Source: Coccinella septempunctata (Eukaryota > Arthropoda > Insecta > Coleoptera > Coccinellidae). From it: DNA of 64,000 nucleotides. Within the stretch, counting starts at the first letter, position 1. Every line of letters begins with the position of its first letter. The position numbers and the translations under genes were made by a program. Shown here piece after piece: positions 21,384 through 32,712 of the stretch. A model generated the notes under the pieces. That model ran no database searches. It was not told where the DNA came from and saw only the letters and a list, made by a program, of their open reading frames with translations. The stretch lies in assembly GCF_907165205.1 (NCBI RefSeq), contig NC_058193.1, forward strand, positions 12,445,544 through 12,509,543, given 5' to 3'.

Positions 21384-21984
21384 CTGAAATATCAAAAGAA
21401 AAGGTAGCTTTAATAAAATCAGTATTCCACAGTCAATACCTCTCGAAATTAAGATAACGAGACATGTTCCCCAAAACCCCTTTTATTTAGCTGAATGGTT
21501 AGGCGGATCGGTTCGTATACACTTGTTGTTAGAATCATTTTATGTATGTATTCTTGAAGATTTCACATCGACAGATCGGTGAGGATGAACACGGACCATT
21601 CTGCCGATGTGTCTTCCTTTTTTATTTGTTTCTCGTCAAGTATGAACATTATTCTAGCCACTATCATTTCAACCAAAATAGCATTTCTAGAGATTGATGG
21701 TGGCATAGTGTTCATGTAGGCCTCACCTCTACGACTTCACAAATTAATATCGAGTCGTACTCTATTGTCAATATAGTTTTCAGAAGATTTTATAAATTGC
21801 TTATGATATTTTTCATTTATTTTTCAATGAATAACATGCCTATATGTTTCGATTTTTCAATGACTCCAAATCGGTTCAAAACAGTCGCACATTTATTCAT
21901 TCAGAGCCTTGAATTCTCAAAGTTTGGAGTGAGCTCGAGCGTAGGTTCCCGCACCATCGATTCTTATAGTTCTGAATGTGACCA
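21384..21984. other. Intron or intergenic sequence upstream of the aminopeptidase exon
   Basis: No further aminopeptidase exon is recognisable here. The sequence from about 21985 onward is transposon. If the gene is intact, its upstream exons lie beyond the nested elements or outside the window. Confidence 0.5.
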
Positions 21985-22195
21985 AAACAAAGCTAATAAC
22001 CGTACATCTATGGGAGATGATTCCCCAACATGAGGGTCCTGTAGCATTCCTCGAACACCTGAAGAATGATTGAATCATCATTTGGAAGACCAGACCTGTT
22101 CTTAAATATAAAAGATCCTCCTAGTTCGAGAGTAGAATTATTGGAATTATTTCTTTGAATATTGAAGGGATTTCTAAGGACAAAAGTGATTATTT
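21985..22195 (+). mobile_element. 5' fragment of a J1-family LINE, cut by the element-A LTR
   Basis: TAATAACCGTACATCT, GGGAGATGATTCCCCAACAT and the following text match the minus strand at 9527-9390. Both reach the same endonuclease start (GIISLNIEGISKDKSDY). Here the reading stops at position 22195, where the LTR begins with TGTAATGA. This is a second, plus-strand copy of the J1 family. Confidence 0.75.
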
Positions 22196-23474
22196 TGTAA
22201 TGAATCCCTGTTTCCTGAGGAAAATTGGAGTTCATTTTAGTGCATTCCTTTCGTTTTCATATTTCCGCCTTTAAAAATATTTAATTCTCAAATATTCAGT
22301 ACATTCATTCCGATAGGCAGAGTAAATGTAAAAAACCGTTTATCTGTGTTTAACGTTGTTTTTCTTGCATGCCGTTGAAGATTTCGACGTTTTTCTGATT
22401 TTGATATGCGATAAACCGGAGCTGACGACGTTTTTCGTTCTTGTCGCATTCTGGAATTTTCAGATTTTTAACGTGTGGGGGAATTTGCCTATAAAAGCAG
22501 ATTTTTCCCTGCGACGGTCACTTCGACTTTAGATTTTTGACTCTCTGTTACTTCAGTTCCTTTAGTTAGTTTACGCTCCGTACTTTTCTGCGATTCGACT
22601 TTGATTGTGTGTCCGACAAACCGTTCAACAAATTTATAAAATGAATTTTGTATTACGAAGTTAGTGCCATTAGAAATTGATTTTTAGTTTTCGTTTGATT
22701 TTCCTCGAGTGCCTGGAATAAAGGAGGTAGGTCCCCGTCTTTACCGTTCAGTTTCTTAATTAGACCTACACCGGTTATTTCTTTGACACTGCTGTACTGT
22801 ATCGCTTTCTGTTATATTTTATCGTTCTTTACCCTGTTTCGCGAGTCTGACTTTTCCCTTCGCTATCAGTCATGGCGCGTAAGCCCTTGGGGTATAGAAT
22901 AAGAGATACCGCTCGTCGTCAGTGAAATCCCGTAGTTGCGCTTAAAATAGACCTTTTCTTCGCTATCAGTCATGGAGCGTTATAGCCCTTGGGGTAGCGA
23001 GTAAAAGTCTTGAATAGATCCGCCCTGTATGTGCTTCTTTTCATTGGAGAAATACAATTAATTACATCCCGATACCGTATAGCAAGTCATTTCACTTCGC
23101 GAGGTCATCCTTAGTATTCATTTCGTCAGTTCTGGTTGGCGCATTTTATTGAAAAACTTTTGATTTTTTCACTGCATCCGGAATAAACTTTATAAAGTGC
23201 TCGTGACCGGATAGAATTTCCCGAATGTATGTTTGCTGATAGATTCGCTCATATTCCATACCTACACATATCTCCCTTTTACATATAATCAGTTTCCGAA
23301 GGTGTGAATAAACTAGTACATAATTTGATTTTGACTACTTCGTTATCGCTACCACCCTAGATAACAGCGAACTCTGCCTCCGACTAGCAGCTACTCTGGT
23401 AGGTTTGCTATTCTTCCTAGTGAAAAAAAGAGCTGGCACTCGAGATAAGTATTCTCCGAGGTGACCACGTTACA
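22196..23474 (+). repeat. 5' LTR of Gypsy A (1279 bp)
   Basis: It begins TGTAATGAATCCC, ends CACGTTACA and is followed by a PBS six bases later. It carries two copies, about 100 bp apart, of a CTATCAGTCATGG...GCCCTTGG motif (22863, 22963). A related LTR at 52225-53233 has three. Confidence 0.85.
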
Positions 23475-23479
23475 AAAAA

Positions 23480-23497
23480 TGGCGCCCGAGCAGGGAC
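23480..23497 (+). promoter_or_regulatory. Primer-binding site, Gypsy A
   Basis: TGGCGCCCGAGCAGGGAC lies immediately after the LTR. It fits the 3' end of a tRNA-Lys-type primer with at most one mismatch from the commonly seen form. Confidence 0.8.
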
Positions 23498-24508
23498 AGT
23501 GCAAAATCTAGTGGGAAACAACAGAGATGAGAAAAATTGACCAGACATTGAGTGAATTCCCGAAACAGAGTAAAACCTCAGAACAGTGAGTAACTATTTC
23601 TTGAACGGAAAACTGTGAACAATAAACTAGATCTGTGCTTTATTCCCTGCCACTCTGTATTGAACTGTTATACTGTGAATTGAATTGGACTATATTTTGG
23701 AAATTTTCTTACTGTTGAACCTCATTGGAAATAATTTGTGATTATTTTTTTTGCCGATTATTGTATTGAGTTGTTAAAAACTGAACTATTATTACACCGT
23801 AATATCAGTGGAAATTATTTCCGATTTCTTATTTATTGAATTGAACTGTTTAAATTTCGTATTGAAGGTGAGTGAATTTCCGAACATTGAAAATTTATTG
23901 TCACAATTGGTAAAGTTTGATAGGTTTGATTTACCTATCGGTTTAGTAGTGAATCACCTATTACCCTGTTGATAACTAGTCTACCTGCTTTTCATTTTCT
24001 TTTGACCTGTACTGTTGAAACTTACCGATTATTTCTGATTCTTCTGAAAACTGAAATTCGATTAGTGTGATTTATATTCTGGCCATTGAACTTAAAAAAC
24101 TGTTTGGAATTTAACGTGTGCTTTCTGGTGCTATTCGAATTTCGGGACATTTTCCGGATTATACGAAACGACTTGCGATTGTGTGCGGCATTTATCGAAT
24201 ATTTTCGGATTTTAGTGAGACTGATTGAAAGTTTTTCGAGTACCGTTGGACCTGTAAAATTTTTTTTTGTGATACATCGGGACTCAGATTGTTTTTGGTG
24301 CGCCGGGACTTAGACTTTTTTTTTTCTGATACACCGGGACTTAGACTTTATTTTTATGGGGTACACCGATACCCACTTCGAACTCAAGTGAATAGGTTGG
24401 CTAACGATTAACTTAACGGGTCGAACTTGGAACTTAAACGAATTGTGAAAGACATACCGAGTGTGAAATATTGGTGCGTTCTGAATCGGACTTAGTGTTG
24501 AATATAAT
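23498..24508 (+). other. Leader of Gypsy A
   Basis: About 1 kb of non-coding sequence lies between the PBS and the gag start. At 24262-24365 a degenerate unit GATACACCGGGACTTAGACT followed by a T run repeats about three times. Confidence 0.7.
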
Positions 24509-25860
24509 ATGTCGAACATGGATGTGAACCGGTTACTCAGTGATGAACTTACATACGAATTACAACGGAGAGGACAATCGATACCGGGTACTGTGATGAC
24601 TAAACGGAGTCTGCTACGACAAGTACTTCAGTCTAATGAACCTCTACTACCCTCAAAACCATTTAATCCCGCCTCGGAGATTGAGATTTGCCAAAATAAA
24701 CTCACCGATTTAGTGGAATCCCTTTTCTGAAGTTCTCTTCAATCGTGAAAAAGCAGCTAACGAATTTTCGCGAATTTACACCAGATTAATACACATTCAA
24801 GGAAGGCTGGACTTTATTGTCACTGCAGACACAACACAGTTACAACTAGTTGAACAAATGAAGGCAACTACAGATAAGGCGTTGGAACCACTGGAAGAGC
24901 TGCGTAAGAAGAGTAATCGTGGACAGCCGCAGTCATCCAACCGAGATCAGAAGTCTCTTTTAGATGTGGAGGTGCCCAGTTCACCTGGGATGTCGCCGAT
25001 CCAGCCGGAGAGGATATCAAGGGTTGAGACATCACTTATCGACTTGGGAGATGGTGTCGATCCTCCTGTAGTAGTCAATGTCTCATGTACTGGTACACCT
25101 GTAAGGAATCCAATATTAGAAGAGGTCATGAATGAGACAAGACAGACATGTAGAGCATTACTGCGACAATTACCAGCGATACCACTCACACAGTCACAGG
25201 ACTGTGGGACATCAACACCTGAGGGTCCGACACAGGGTAGATGGATTAATTCTACACGAAGGGTGTCTTTCCCAAACTTACCCGCACCTTGGATAAGTCC
25301 TGACCGACCAGTTATCACAACACCTGCCAGATCAGAGCCGGAGTCCCGATCAACAATACCAACTATCCCGGTACACAAGTGGAACATTTCCTTTGATGGC
25401 ACTGGGAGTGTGAACGGATTTCTTGAAGAAGTGGAGAGGCTGGCTGAATTCCGTAAAGTATCCCTGGACAAGTTTTTAAATCAGTTTAGGAATTACTACG
25501 AAAAGATGCTAGGGATTGGTTTATTCCCAGGAGAGGTACTTTCAACGACTGGGAGGATTTTAGTAACCAACTGAATGAAGCATTTCTGCCTGTCAACTAC
25601 GAGGAGAATCTGTTGGAGGAAATAAAAAGACGAACACAAGGTCCTGAAGAAAAGTTGCTTCTGTATGTTACCCGGATGCAGAACTTATTCCAGAAACTCA
25701 CTTATACAAAACCATCCGAGATGGAGCAGATCCAGCTCATCCGACAGAGGTTGATTCCGCCCTTGCAGCAAGCCTTGGCCTTCTAGAAAACCAAGACTTT
25801 TGATGAACTTCTCCGTAAAGAAAAGTTTTTGAACTGGTCCAGTGGCAGATGAGCCAGTAC
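24509..25860 (+). pseudogene. gag of Gypsy A, frameshifted
   Basis: Starts MSNMDVNRLLSDELTYELQR at 24509; a frameshift near 24725 moves to the frame of LQLVEQMKATTDKALEPLEE. The retrotransposon-gag core is visible as HKWNISFDGTGSVNGFLEEV at 25376-25440 and, after another frameshift near 25535, FLPVNYEENLLEEIKRRTQG and RMQNLFQKL (to about 25790, with a stop near 25785). The same core appears intact in Gypsy B (FLPPNYNEKLFDEIKRRTQG). Gag packages the element RNA; this copy is not translatable as one protein. Confidence 0.75.
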
Positions 25861-26645
25861 ACCCGGCCACCCTCAAAACCAGGTTTCGTGGAGGAACCTC
25901 ACCTGACGTACAGTCCCCGTCAACTGAACCGATATCAGGCAAGTTTTTCTGTGGATACCGGAGAACAGGTTCACCAAACAATCGGCTCCAGGGAATCAGT
26001 TCCGCCGACGCAAGCCAACCAGACACGACTTTCTCCGCCGGGGGAAAGCCGTCCAAAGCCACTCAGATCCAGAGAGTTAAAACGACCACATCTCCCGGAA
26101 TCCTGACTGCACTGGCACCAACAACCTGTAATGACAATCGTCCGTTAGTAGAGGTCAGAATAGCCGGCAAACACCTCCGAGCATTGATAGATACCGGAGC
26201 GACCAGGAGTTTCTGCAGTCAGGCCGTATCCCACGAGTGTGAAAGTAAAGGAATCACAGGACAAACGATGCACAACAGTTTCGCAGTAAAAGCGACCGGA
26301 CAGACCACTGTCACACCGAAACTGTACACCACATCCCTGAAAATTTCCGATTACACACTGCCTGATTTGAAATTCTTACTGGTACTAAACTTACCGGTAG
26401 ACATTATTCTGGGGATGGATGTTCTGTCGACATTCAAGTTTTCCGTGAATCTTAGTAACGCCGAGTGCTTTCTGGAAGGCCGACTGATCTCGAAACCGAT
26501 GACTCCTGTCGAAACCATCGCAGAAGTTCACACCGCTGAAGAACACCTATTGGAACTGACGGAATCTCAGAAACAAGAGCTGGAGGCATTTCTGACCGAG
26601 GAATTAAAGAAGTTCGAAGACCTCTATATGGTACAACCGACCTGA
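25861..26645 (+). pseudogene. Aspartic protease and pol N-terminus of Gypsy A
   Basis: The frame reads VEVRIAGKHLRALIDTGATR (catalytic DTGA near 26190) and ILGMDVLSTFKFSVNL, the two landmarks of a retropepsin, then a linker to RT ending at a stop at 26643. It is related to the Gypsy C fragment at 32713-33235 (VVLGMDILRTHNFSINL). The enzyme would cleave Gag-Pol. It is separated from RT by a stop or short frameshift. Confidence 0.75.
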
Positions 26646-27850
26646 TTGAACACAAGATCGAACTGAAACTGGGAACCGAACCGATGAAACAACGATATCG
26701 ACCCCTAAACCCGAAAATGCAGGAGATCTTCAATCAGGAAGTGGACCGTATGCTGGCTGAGGGAGTGATTGAAACCTCCAAGTCACCGTGGAGTTCACCT
26801 GTTGTACTGGTCAGGAAGAAAGATGGAAAATACCGTTTCTGTACTGCACTGTTAACCAGGTGTCTGTGAAAGATGCATACCCGTTGCCGTACATTTCTGG
26901 GATTCTGGATAAACTCCGAAAAGCGAAGTCAATCTCCACACTGGACCTAAAGCGAGGATACTGGCAGATACCGTTAGCCAAAGAGAGTTGTCCGATTACC
27001 GCATTTACTGTCCCCGGAAGAGGACTGTTCCAGTTCACCGTGATGCCGTTCGGTTTGCATGCAAGCCCAGCCACCTTCCAGAGATTCCTAGACACCGTCA
27101 TTGGCCCAGAAATGGAACCGGAGGCGTTCGCTTACCTGGACGATATAGTCGTCCTGGGGGAAACTTTCGAGGAGCACCTGGAGAACTTAAGAGAAGTATT
27201 TCGGTGGTTGAGAGAAGCAAATCTTTGTCTCAACCCCGACAAGTGTGACTTTGTGCGGAAATCATTGAAATACCTTGGACATGTCGTCAGCCAAATGGGG
27301 AGAAGACCAGCAGAAGGCCTTCGAGCTTCTGAAACAAAAACTCACTGAATCTCCGATACTGGCTTGTCCAGACTTCACCCAACCGTTCGTTCTGCAAACC
27401 GACGCCAGTGACATGGGCCTTGGAGGTGCCCTAACACAAGTGATTACTCCGTGTCAGAAAAGGAATGCCTAGCTATAGTATTTTCAATAGAGAAACTGCG
27501 ACCGTACCTAGAAGGATTCCATTTCACCGTAATTTCCGATCACATGAGCCTGAAATGGCTAAACTCCATCAAGTCACCGTCCGGAAGTATTGCTCGATGG
27601 CCGGTTTCCTTCAGCAATTCGACTTTGGTAAAGGATCAATGAACAAAGTAGCCGACAGCCTGTCCCGAAACCCATTGGAGTCCCTGAATTCCGTATGTTT
27701 GTCCGAGTTAGAAACAACCCTATGCAAATGGTACAACAAGAAGTTACAGGAGGTGGAAAAAAACCCAGCAAATTTTCCTGACTACGCCGTTGAAAATGGA
27801 AAACTGTTACGACATTTCTGGGACTCATCCGACTTCACGGAAGACTGGAA
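26646..27850 (+). pseudogene. RT and RNase H of Gypsy A, with deletions
   Basis: RT: MKQRYRPLNPKMQEIFNQEV, SPWSSPVVLVRKKDGKYRFC, frameshift near 26850, VSVKDAYPLPYISGILDKL, then FAYLDDIVVLGETFEEHL (catalytic YLDD intact) to about 27290. A deletion removes the connection domain. RNase H follows as CPDFTQPFVLQTDASDMGLG, ECLAIVFSIEKLRPYLEG and ISDHMSLKWLNSIKSPSG with a further small deletion. The text reaches LRHFWDSSDFTE, the sequence that in Gypsy C leads into integrase, and there switches to an unrelated segment. The element cannot make functional pol. Confidence 0.8.
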
Positions 27851-28417
27851 CCGTATGACACGTCCGTCGACCTGTGGGCGTTGGGGTTGGTGGCCGTAGA
27901 GGTGGCAACCGGCCTACCGTGCCGTCAGGGTGAGGAGCATTGGGCCTCATCCCTGGGCGAAATATACCGGGCGGAGATAGAACGGTTGAGATTTCCCGTC
28001 CGATGGTACATCGAGGGCTTGCTCCAGGATAACCCGTCCCACCGGAGACCTGCTGCACAGTGGGAGTGGCCCGTAACAAATACCATACTGTTAGTTGAAA
28101 CCGTAGCCCGGCCACCCCCACTGATACCGTTATCCACACTAAGGCCAGCATCGCTTCCACCAGCTGCTCCGTTAACGCCACAACCCCAACTGTCACCTGT
28201 CCCACAGGAACCACCAGCTCCAGGGAAGACTCTGGTTTTACCATCATGGCTAGCATCCAAGATCCAGGCTCAGCCCAATCCCCGTCTGTGGTCACCCAGA
28301 TTTCGGGCTGAGGTGATCGCCCTACTACCAACCACCCTCGAGGGCAGACGCCGGATCCGACTGAAACTCCGGTTTCCCTCTGGCACTGTCCGCCGTCTTT
28401 GGGTGCCAGTAGACTGA
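27851..28417 (+). CDS. Kinase-C-lobe-like accessory segment in Gypsy A
   Basis: The frame runs from about 27845 to a stop at 28415-28417. YDTSVDLWALGLVAVEVATG matches the protein-kinase subdomain VIII-IX pattern (Y-x-x-x-VD-W-x-LG-x-x-x-x-E-x-x-TG), and IEGLLQDNPSHRRPAA matches subdomain XI (LL-x-x-NP-x-x-RP). A proline-rich linker and a basic end (RRRIRLKLRFPSGTVRR) follow. The N-lobe, catalytic loop and DFG are absent, so this is not a working kinase as it stands. It starts exactly where integrase should begin, and the GC content is visibly higher than the neighbourhood. Either a deletion joined pol to a 3' accessory gene, or host sequence was captured. The kinase assignment is from motif reading only. 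Confidence 0.45.
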   Translation, partial: PYDTSVDLWALGLVAVEVATGLPCRQGEEHWASSLGEIYRAEIERLRFPVRWYIEGLLQDNPSHRRPAAQWEWPVTNTILLVETVARPPPLIPLSTLRPASLPPAAPLTPQPQLSPVPQEPPAPGKTLVLPSWLASKIQAQPNPRLWSPRFRAEVIALLPTTLEGRRRIRLKLRFPSGTVRRLWVPVD

Positions 28418-28553
28418 ATCCGTAAGAATTATCTTCCTGAAAAAAAAAATTGCGCCAGTCAATCCGTGTGTTCACCGTATTGAAATACAAAGTTAAGAAA
28501 TACCAGGTATTAATGATTTTACCTCTTTTCAGACTCCCGTTAGACAACTGCAA
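28418..28553 (+). promoter_or_regulatory. Spacer with splice-acceptor-like sequence
   Basis: TTTTACCTCTTTTCAG at 28517-28532 is a strong 3' splice-site match, 21 bases upstream of the ATG of the next frame. It could produce a spliced RNA for the accessory ORF, as Gypsy-group env-position genes often use, but no donor was identified. Confidence 0.35.
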
Positions 28554-29340
28554 CATGAGCGATTCATAGTTCCTAGACCGACTCGACCAGGAGTTGGGCT
28601 TTGTCGATCCGTTCAAAGACCAGGAACCGGAATCTCCTCCTTGTCACGTGCCGTTGCCACTCAAAGCATTTGATCGCCCCAAACCGATCACCTCTACATC
28701 TATCACTGACCGTTCCCCGTCACCGTCCAGGGAGCAGGAACCACAACAGGTGGCTGTTCGGACTCAGAAGCAGAGCGCAATGGAGATAGACATTCCAGCT
28801 GAAAAGAAAAATACTTGTAAGAAGGATAAACGTTATTTTATAAACAAGGAGAAGATTTCCACCCAGTCGAATAGCCGTCAACCTGATATTCGTCAGCATG
28901 ACATCCATCGACATAATATCCGACCAGCTCATGTAACAACCAAGAAAGACCTTCCAGCCAGAGTACGTACCGTTGGCACAATGGGGCCCAACGTTTACTT
29001 GGAGCTTCGACCTAATATGTCTTGGAGATGTGGCCAAGGGGAGCACAGTCGAGCCCACTGCACCGGTACACCGATTTTCTTCTGCAGCAGTTGCGGCCTG
29101 CTAGGTACACTGACTAGAAACTGTCCTTGACATTCTCATCACCGTCAAAGAGAGGCTGCCGTCCAGCGTGATATCCCCAGCGCATACACCCAATCTGAAC
29201 CACCCCGAAAGAAGTTGAACAAGTTCCGCATGCCAACCAGTAGGGAATTAGCCCTCCGTGCCTGTCCAAGATGTCGAGAACTCCGTGAAGCCAAGGCCAA
29301 TAGCAAGGAGAAATCTCGTAAATCTGAAGCCCGTTATTGA
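28554..29340 (+). pseudogene. Accessory ORF of Gypsy A with degenerate zinc knuckles
   Basis: From the ATG at 28554 the frame reads MSDS, a TAG (28567), then FLDRLDQELGFVDPFKDQEP and continues to a TGA at 29128 and on, still in frame, to a TGA at 29338. Near residue 165 it has SWRCGQGEHSRAHC and FCSSCGLLGTLTRNC, which look like two CCHC knuckles with one ligand lost in each. The C-terminal part is basic and has CPRCRELREAKA. I do not recognise the family. Two isolated stops in an otherwise open frame suggest recent decay of a once functional gene carried 3' of pol. Confidence 0.55.
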
Positions 29341-29559
29341 ACATAATTATAACCGACTACACCGTCACAATTCCGTTCAAATTCCGTACATGCACCACCG
29401 TTGACCGAAATATTGTATCTACAGATTTTCATCCGTTCAGCATGCAATTAAATATAAATCAAACCTATCAAAACTGTCTGAAAAATCTGCTATTCATGAA
29501 AGGAATACTAATAAAGGATACTGTTTCACCTTTCAACCCAGTACATCCGTCTATTAATC
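29341..29559 (+). other. Probable 3' untranslated sequence of Gypsy A
   Basis: No coding signal. Dense in ACCG, as in the LTR and UTR regions of elements A and C (accgacta, caccgtcac, gttgaccg). It ends where LINE J5 begins. Confidence 0.4.
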
Positions 29560-30824
29560 AAATGGATACTGAAAAAAGGTGATAAATCTTTGGTCAGCAA
29601 TTATAGACCGATTTCCATTCTATCCAATTTCTCCAAACTTTTCGAAATTGTATTATATGGTGCGATTTTTCCGCAGATTAGGGTTAGGATAAGTGCTGAA
29701 CAGCATGGCTTTATGCCCCGGCGTTCGTGTCTGAGTAATCTGGCGCTGTTCTCGGAGATATTGGTGGAAGTCCTTGATCAATCCGAACAACTGGATGTGA
29801 TATACACTGATTTCCATAGAGCATTTGATTCTGTAGATCATTGTCGTCACATAGCTAAATTAAAACTTAAATTTGGGTTCTCTGACGAACTGATTAACTT
29901 GATGAAGTCCTATTTACTCAATAGGCTTCAGTTTGTTCTAATTGAGGGTGAATGTTCATATAGTTTTGTTTCTTCTTCTGGTATCTCTCAGGGTTCAACT
30001 CTGGGCCCTCTCCTGTTCATACTCTTCATCAACGACCTACTTGATGATATTGAGATTTTCGGCTTGATGTTTGCGGACGATCTGAAGTTGTTCCTCAGAG
30101 TTATAGGTTATGATGATGGTGTCACTCTGCAGTCTACTGTTGATCGTTTGGTTTCTTGGTGCCGTCGTAATCATCTGAAACTTAATGTAGATAAATGTCA
30201 TGTTATATCGTATTCCCGGAAGAAAGAGATAATGAAGTATGAGTATGAGATGGAGGGTAAAGTCCTGGAAAGGTTAACGCTGATTAGAGACTTGGGTGTC
30301 ATATTTGATGAAAAGTGTACTTTTGTTCCACATATAAGACAGTCGCTGTCTTCGGTGTCTGGAACTTATGGTTTTATAATCAGACAGGGTAAAAACTTTC
30401 AAAATATCAGCACTTTCCATTCACTGTTCAATGCATTTATCAGTATTCATTCATTCATTATTTAGTATTCAGGCAGGATGCTGAATATCCACCCATCGGC
30501 TGTGATAACGGGGCCCTTCTGGCAAGATTTGGATATCAGTGTCTGGAAACTAGGAGGAAATTAATGGCTTTGAGTACGGTTCATAAATTGTTTCATGACC
30601 GGATAGACTTTCCCTCATTATTGGAGTAGTTCCCAATTTTCGTACCTAGATTAGGGAGCCGAAATAAATACACATTTTATTCGAGGATGGGTAGAACAAA
30701 TCTTAGCTTGCAGTCACCGGTTCACTTTATGTGCCAAACTTATAATCTGATATCGAATGGGTGTGATATAAACGTGGATCCACTTCATAGGTTGTTGCGG
30801 GTGTTCTTGAGTTTTGAATTTTCA
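29560..30824 (+). pseudogene. J5 reverse transcriptase fragment
   Basis: The open part (to 30465) has SNYRPISILSNFSKLFE, YTDFHRAFDSVDH (motif A aspartate present), SGISQGSTLGPLLFILFIND and FGLMFADDLKLFLR (catalytic FADD intact), and WCRRNHLKLNVDKCHVISYS (thumb). After a stop at 30463 the C-terminal region continues with deletions and stops (RQDAEYPPIGCDNGALL, NVDPLHRLLRVFLSFEF) to about 30824. Endonuclease and ORF1 are missing through 5' truncation, as is normal for LINE insertions. Confidence 0.75.
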
Positions 30825-31040
30825 TGATTGCTTTAATCGTGGTTTCGATGGGATAACTCTGACGCTGGTTATTTGTAAATATCAATATATGTACAAGTAT
30901 ATATTTGAATATGTAATGTCATCTTTGCCTTTTTGATTCTTCAGTTTTTTGTTTTATGTGCGTGTTCTTCTGATTCAATGACACGCCGATTTTATAGCAC
31001 ATATGGTTTATTTGTTAAATTAATTTTCCTGTAATTGGGT
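29560..31040 (+). mobile_element. LINE 'J5', 5'-truncated
   Basis: Begins inside the RT finger (KKGDKSLVSNYRPISI) and runs through RT, thumb and a 3' non-coding tail to about 31040. No poly-A or simple tail is obvious at the right end, where a minus-strand R2/R4-like LINE starts. Confidence 0.75.
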
Positions 31041-32711
31041 TACAACCTGTTAGAAATGAATGATTATTATGACTTTAGCCTTGCGGCTTTCACACTCCTC
31101 TCCAGAGGAAAATTCACTTATCCCAGATATCTCAGATATCAAAAGGATTAAGCTCTGTTGGAGCCCTTTCCAGGTTTTCGGGCTCGTGGTGGTCGGGTCC
31201 GGGTCGCTCCTCGGCTCCCTGCTGTAGGTTGGATTCCTGCTCCAACCGCATTTCCTGTCTGGGCAGACGGTGTTGCTCTGCATTCCCATGTACTTGCGTA
31301 CAGTTCTCGCCGTTCCGAGCAGTACCACCTTCTGCATGACTTTATAAATATTTTCGTCCAACTGAAGTTTTCTCAAGTTCTCTAGTAGTTTCTTTGGTAT
31401 CAGGCCTGTAGATGAAATGACAATAGGGATGGTCTTTATATCTTTCAGCTTCCACTGTCTTCTGGTTTGTTCCTCGAGATCTCTGTATTTTGAAATTTTT
31501 CCCGTGTGTCTATCTAGAAGATTGTTATTATTTGGAATTGCCACGTCGATGAATAGTGCGGTGTCCTCATCTTTATTGAGCAATATGAGGTCTGGTCTAT
31601 TGTGGGTTATTTTCCGGTCTGTGAGAACAGTGCGATCCCAGTAGAGCTTGTGATGTTCGTTTTCCAGCACAGCATCTGGTTGGTAATTGTAATGAGGAAC
31701 CTTTTTCGAAGTTAGAAATTGCTATTTTAGTGCCAATGCTTGGTGAAGAATCTTGATAACAGCATCATGTCTATTTTTGTACTCCGTGCCCGCGAACTTC
31801 TGACATCCCCTGGTGATGTGCTGGATAGTTTCATGTGTCGCACAGACATAACGACAGCTATCGTCCGCCACTGAGGCATCCTTGGCGATATATTTCCTGT
31901 AGTTCCTTGTTGGAATCACCTGATCCTGGATGGCGAGCATGAAGCCCTCTGTCTCAGGAAACAACCTTCCGGAAGTCAACCAGTAGTTCGACGCAGATAT
32001 GTCGACGTAATCATGGTTGACATCATTCTCGTGCCTCCCATGCAAAGGTTTGCCAATCAGTTTCTGCATTTTACTTTCTGCAGAGTGTTCGACGGTTTCA
32101 AAGTGATCCTGGTGTAGCTTTAACGGTGTAGAAGTATCAGCAACAAAAACTACTCGATAGAGTTCTGACGAAGCTGCCTTTCTCAAGAAATATTTTCGAA
32201 GTCCTTCAATTTCCTGGGACATACGGTTGGACAAATCAACAATTCCTCTACCCCCAAGATGTCGTGGCAGCTCTGTCCGTTCTATTGAGCCTTTGGGGTG
32301 ATATTTATTGTGTTTAGTCAGCATCGTCCTTATTTTTCTCTGTAAAGCTGCTAAATCGGTGGTCGTCCAAGAGATAATACCAAATGAATAGCTCAGCGCC
32401 GAGCAAGCGTAGGTGTTAATCGCTTTTATCAGATTCTTGCTGTTAAGACCAGTTCTCATTATCCTCCTCAATCTTCGGGTGAACTCCTCCGTTAATTCTT
32501 TCTTCATCTGGGTCTGATTGATTTTTCTTGCCTGTTTTATGCCTAGATACTTGTATGTGTCTCCTTCCTTTAATGCTTCAATTTCTGCACCTTCCTTGAG
32601 TTTGAACGTACCATCTTCTATTTTCCCTCTCGTTATGTTTAGCAGTCGACATTTTTCTAGTCCAAACTTCATTTTGATGTCTTCCGAGAATCCTTCCACC
32701 ATTTTCAGCAT
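31041..32711 (-). pseudogene. R2/R4-like LINE, C-terminal half (thumb, zinc knuckle, restriction-like endonuclease)
   Basis: From 32711 the minus frame reads MVEGFSEDIKMKFGLEKCRL, YKYLGIKQARKI, LPRHLGGRGIVDLSNRM, a cysteine-histidine knuckle (CRYVCATHETIQHITRGC) and, after one in-frame TAG at 31722, the endonuclease domain: HNRPDLILLNKDEDTALFID (PD...D pattern), FIDVAIPNNNNL, KYRDLEEQTRRQWKL. The two parts are in the same frame, so a single stop separates them. The protein ends at 31050 (KVIIIIHF). The RT palm is missing because of the junction with Gypsy C at 32712. It is probably the 3' half of the element whose 5' half lies at 49935-51274. Confidence 0.8.
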
Positions 32712-32712
32712 C

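Larger units (their letters stand above)
22196..29560 (+). mobile_element. Gypsy element 'A', 5' LTR to accessory region, degenerate
   Basis: LTR, tRNA-Lys-type PBS, a 1-kb leader, gag, protease, RT and RNase H appear in order, broken by several frameshifts, followed by two accessory reading frames in place of integrase. No 3' LTR follows directly; J5 takes over at about 29560. A truncated LTR of the same family lies at 52225-53233 in the same orientation and could be the displaced 3' LTR. Confidence 0.8.

Noticed and set aside
27925..28616. Long minus-strand frames opposite the kinase-like segment
   Set aside because: Glycine/serine-rich antisense readings of a GC-rich, proline-coding region; the sense frame has the recognisable motifs.
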